A stretch of 9,420 nucleotides of DNA, from contig JAUXDE010000069.1 in assembly GCA_030618495.1 (NCBI GenBank), positions 1 through 9,420 of the forward strand, in the 5' to 3' direction. The notes under the pieces are model-generated. The model worked only from the letters and a program-made list of their open reading frames with translations. It was not told the DNA's origin and did no database searches. The translations under genes were made by a program, and so were the position numbers. Positions 7,156-9,420 of this stretch are shown here, one piece after another. Origin of the DNA: Clostridia bacterium. Lineage in GTDB: Bacteria > UBA6262 > WVXT01 > JAUXBS01. Every line of letters begins with the position of its first letter. Positions within the stretch are counted from its first letter, which is position 1.

Positions 7156-7169
<14 letters not shown>
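6399..7169 (+). CDS. rpsB: 30S ribosomal protein S2 (uS2)
   Basis: S2 is a late-assembling protein of the small ribosomal subunit, needed with S1 for translation initiation. The 256-residue protein begins [20 protein letters not shown] and shows both family signatures: [14 protein letters not shown] (14-27) and [20 protein letters not shown] (180-199). [10 protein letters not shown] (95-104) is also characteristic. Residues about 110-150 are the charged coiled-coil protrusion ([18 protein letters not shown]). The last roughly 28 residues are a Glu-rich, probably disordered tail. The tsf start lies inside this tail's final codons, in another frame, giving a 14-nt overlap, so rpsB and tsf translation are probably coupled. 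The upstream leader is a likely site of regulation. Confidence 0.98.
7140..7146 (+). promoter_or_regulatory. ribosome binding site of tsf inside the rpsB coding region
   Basis: AAGGAGG, a near-perfect Shine-Dalgarno, lies 9 nt before ATG 7156 within the codons of the acidic S2 tail. It fixes the tsf start and supports translational coupling. Confidence 0.8.
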
Positions 7170-8758
<1,589 letters not shown>

Positions 8759-8761
8759 GAC

Positions 8762-8768
8762 AAGGAGG
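8762..8768 (+). promoter_or_regulatory. ribosome binding site of frr
   Basis: AAGGAGG lies 8 nt before ATG 8777, in the 18-nt gap after pyrH. It is among the strongest Shine-Dalgarno motifs in the window. Confidence 0.75.
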
Positions 8769-8776
8769 AAAGGTTT

Positions 8777-9334
8777 ATGGACAAGGAGATTATCGGAAAA
8801 ACAAAACAGGCGATGCTTAAAGCTGTAGAAAATATGAAAAAGGAGTTTGCAAGTATTCGTACAGGAAGAGCTTCCGCGTCAATACTTGATAGCGTCGAAG
8901 TTGAGTATTACGGCACATCGCTTGGGATAAACAAAGTAGCCAATGTGGTCATTAAAGAAGCGAGGTTTATTGAAGTAAAGCCTTTTGATAAGAATTCCGC
9001 GGGAGCAATAGAAAAAGCTATTTTAAAATCCAATTTAGGAATAACGCCTGTTAACGACGGGAGTATTATCAGGCTTGAGGTGCCTCCTTTGACTGAAGAT
9101 AGAAGGGTTGAGTTCACCGGCGCGGCAAAAAAAGTGCAGGAGGAACATAAGGTTGAGTTAAGGAATATAAGAAGGCAGGCGAATGAAGAGTTAAAAGCTC
9201 TTAATAACAGCAAGGAGTTATCCGAGGATTTAATACATCAGGCTCTTGAGGATGTACAGAAATTAACGGATAATCATATAAATGATGCGGATAAACTTCT
9301 TGAGGCTAAAACAAAAGAAATAATGGAAGTATAG
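8777..9334 (+). CDS. frr: ribosome recycling factor
   Basis: RRF, with EF-G, splits the post-termination ribosome so that its subunits can be reused. The 185-residue length is exactly that expected for the family. Family landmarks are FASIRTGRASASILDSVEVE (24-43), the YYGTSLGINKVANV hinge region (44-57), PFDKNSAGAIEKAI (69-82), IIRLEVPPLTEDRR (97-110), and the helix VELRNIRRQANEELK (126-140) with the functionally important Arg132. The C-terminal helix runs to the end (LLEAKTKEIMEV). It is the last gene of the rpsB-tsf-pyrH-frr run. An inverted repeat begins 17 nt after its stop. The usual next genes (uppS, cdsA) may lie outside the window. Confidence 0.98.
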   Translation: MDKEIIGKTKQAMLKAVENMKKEFASIRTGRASASILDSVEVEYYGTSLGINKVANVVIKEARFIEVKPFDKNSAGAIEKAILKSNLGITPVNDGSIIRLEVPPLTEDRRVEFTGAAKKVQEEHKVELRNIRRQANEELKALNNSKELSEDLIHQALEDVQKLTDNHINDADKLLEAKTKEIMEV

Positions 9335-9351
9335 TAAATGAATTATGGGGA

Positions 9352-9415
9352 AATTATGGGGACACGTACCTAATTATTCAAAGAGTATTGTAAGTAGGTA
9401 CGTGTCCCCATAATT
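9352..9415. repeat. REP-like inverted repeat downstream of frr
   Basis: The left arm (9352-9372) and right arm (9395-9415) are perfectly complementary over 21 bp, around a 22-nt spacer. The left core is GGGGACACGTACCTA, closely related to the core GGGACAGACACCTA of the repeat at 4240-4332: both read GGGACAnnnACCTA, with only the three middle bases different. AATTA and TAATT flank the core, so each arm is again partly self-complementary. The 11-base string AATTATGGGGA is duplicated in tandem at 9341-9351 and 9352-9362. No T-run follows, though the hairpin may still act at the end of the frr transcript. It may extend beyond the window. Confidence 0.85.
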
Positions 9416-9420
9416 ATGTC

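Overview
This is a chromosomal housekeeping segment of a bacterium that is not obviously any well-known model lineage. Every supported gene is on the + strand and most are tightly packed. The DNA is moderately AT-rich. The gene order (dprA, topA, a Xer recombinase, then rpsB-tsf-pyrH-frr) resembles the Firmicutes backbone and that of several candidate phyla. The protein sequences, the REP-like inverted repeats and the unusual extra genes fit an environmental or candidate-phylum bacterium (Omnitrophota-like, for example). That placement is an inference and is weak.

Layout. Positions 1-705 hold a LysM protein that is probably cut by the window edge, with a FlgT-C-like C-terminal domain. Positions 760-4232 hold a DNA-handling cluster: dprA (ssDNA/RecA loader), an unrecognised 64-residue protein, and topA (topoisomerase I with three C-terminal zinc modules). 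A 27-bp perfect inverted repeat (4240-4332) separates topA from a Xer-type tyrosine recombinase (4338-5225). This is followed by an unrecognised 331-residue protein with an N-terminal UBA/EF-Ts-like helical motif and a single C-terminal membrane helix. A 154-nt leader with several competing pairings precedes rpsB. Then come rpsB-tsf (overlapping by 14 nt), pyrH (1 nt after tsf) and frr (18 nt after pyrH). The window ends in a second inverted repeat (9352-9415) whose core resembles the first.

How the genes work together. The left half serves DNA uptake or recombination, supercoiling and chromosome-dimer resolution. The right half is the classic translation operon: ribosomal protein S2, elongation factor Ts, UMP kinase and ribosome recycling factor. 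The tail-anchored UBA-like protein sits between the two halves, directly upstream of the ribosomal genes. The best candidates for something undescribed are this protein, the rpsB leader, and the inverted-repeat family with the shared core GGGACAnnnACCTA.
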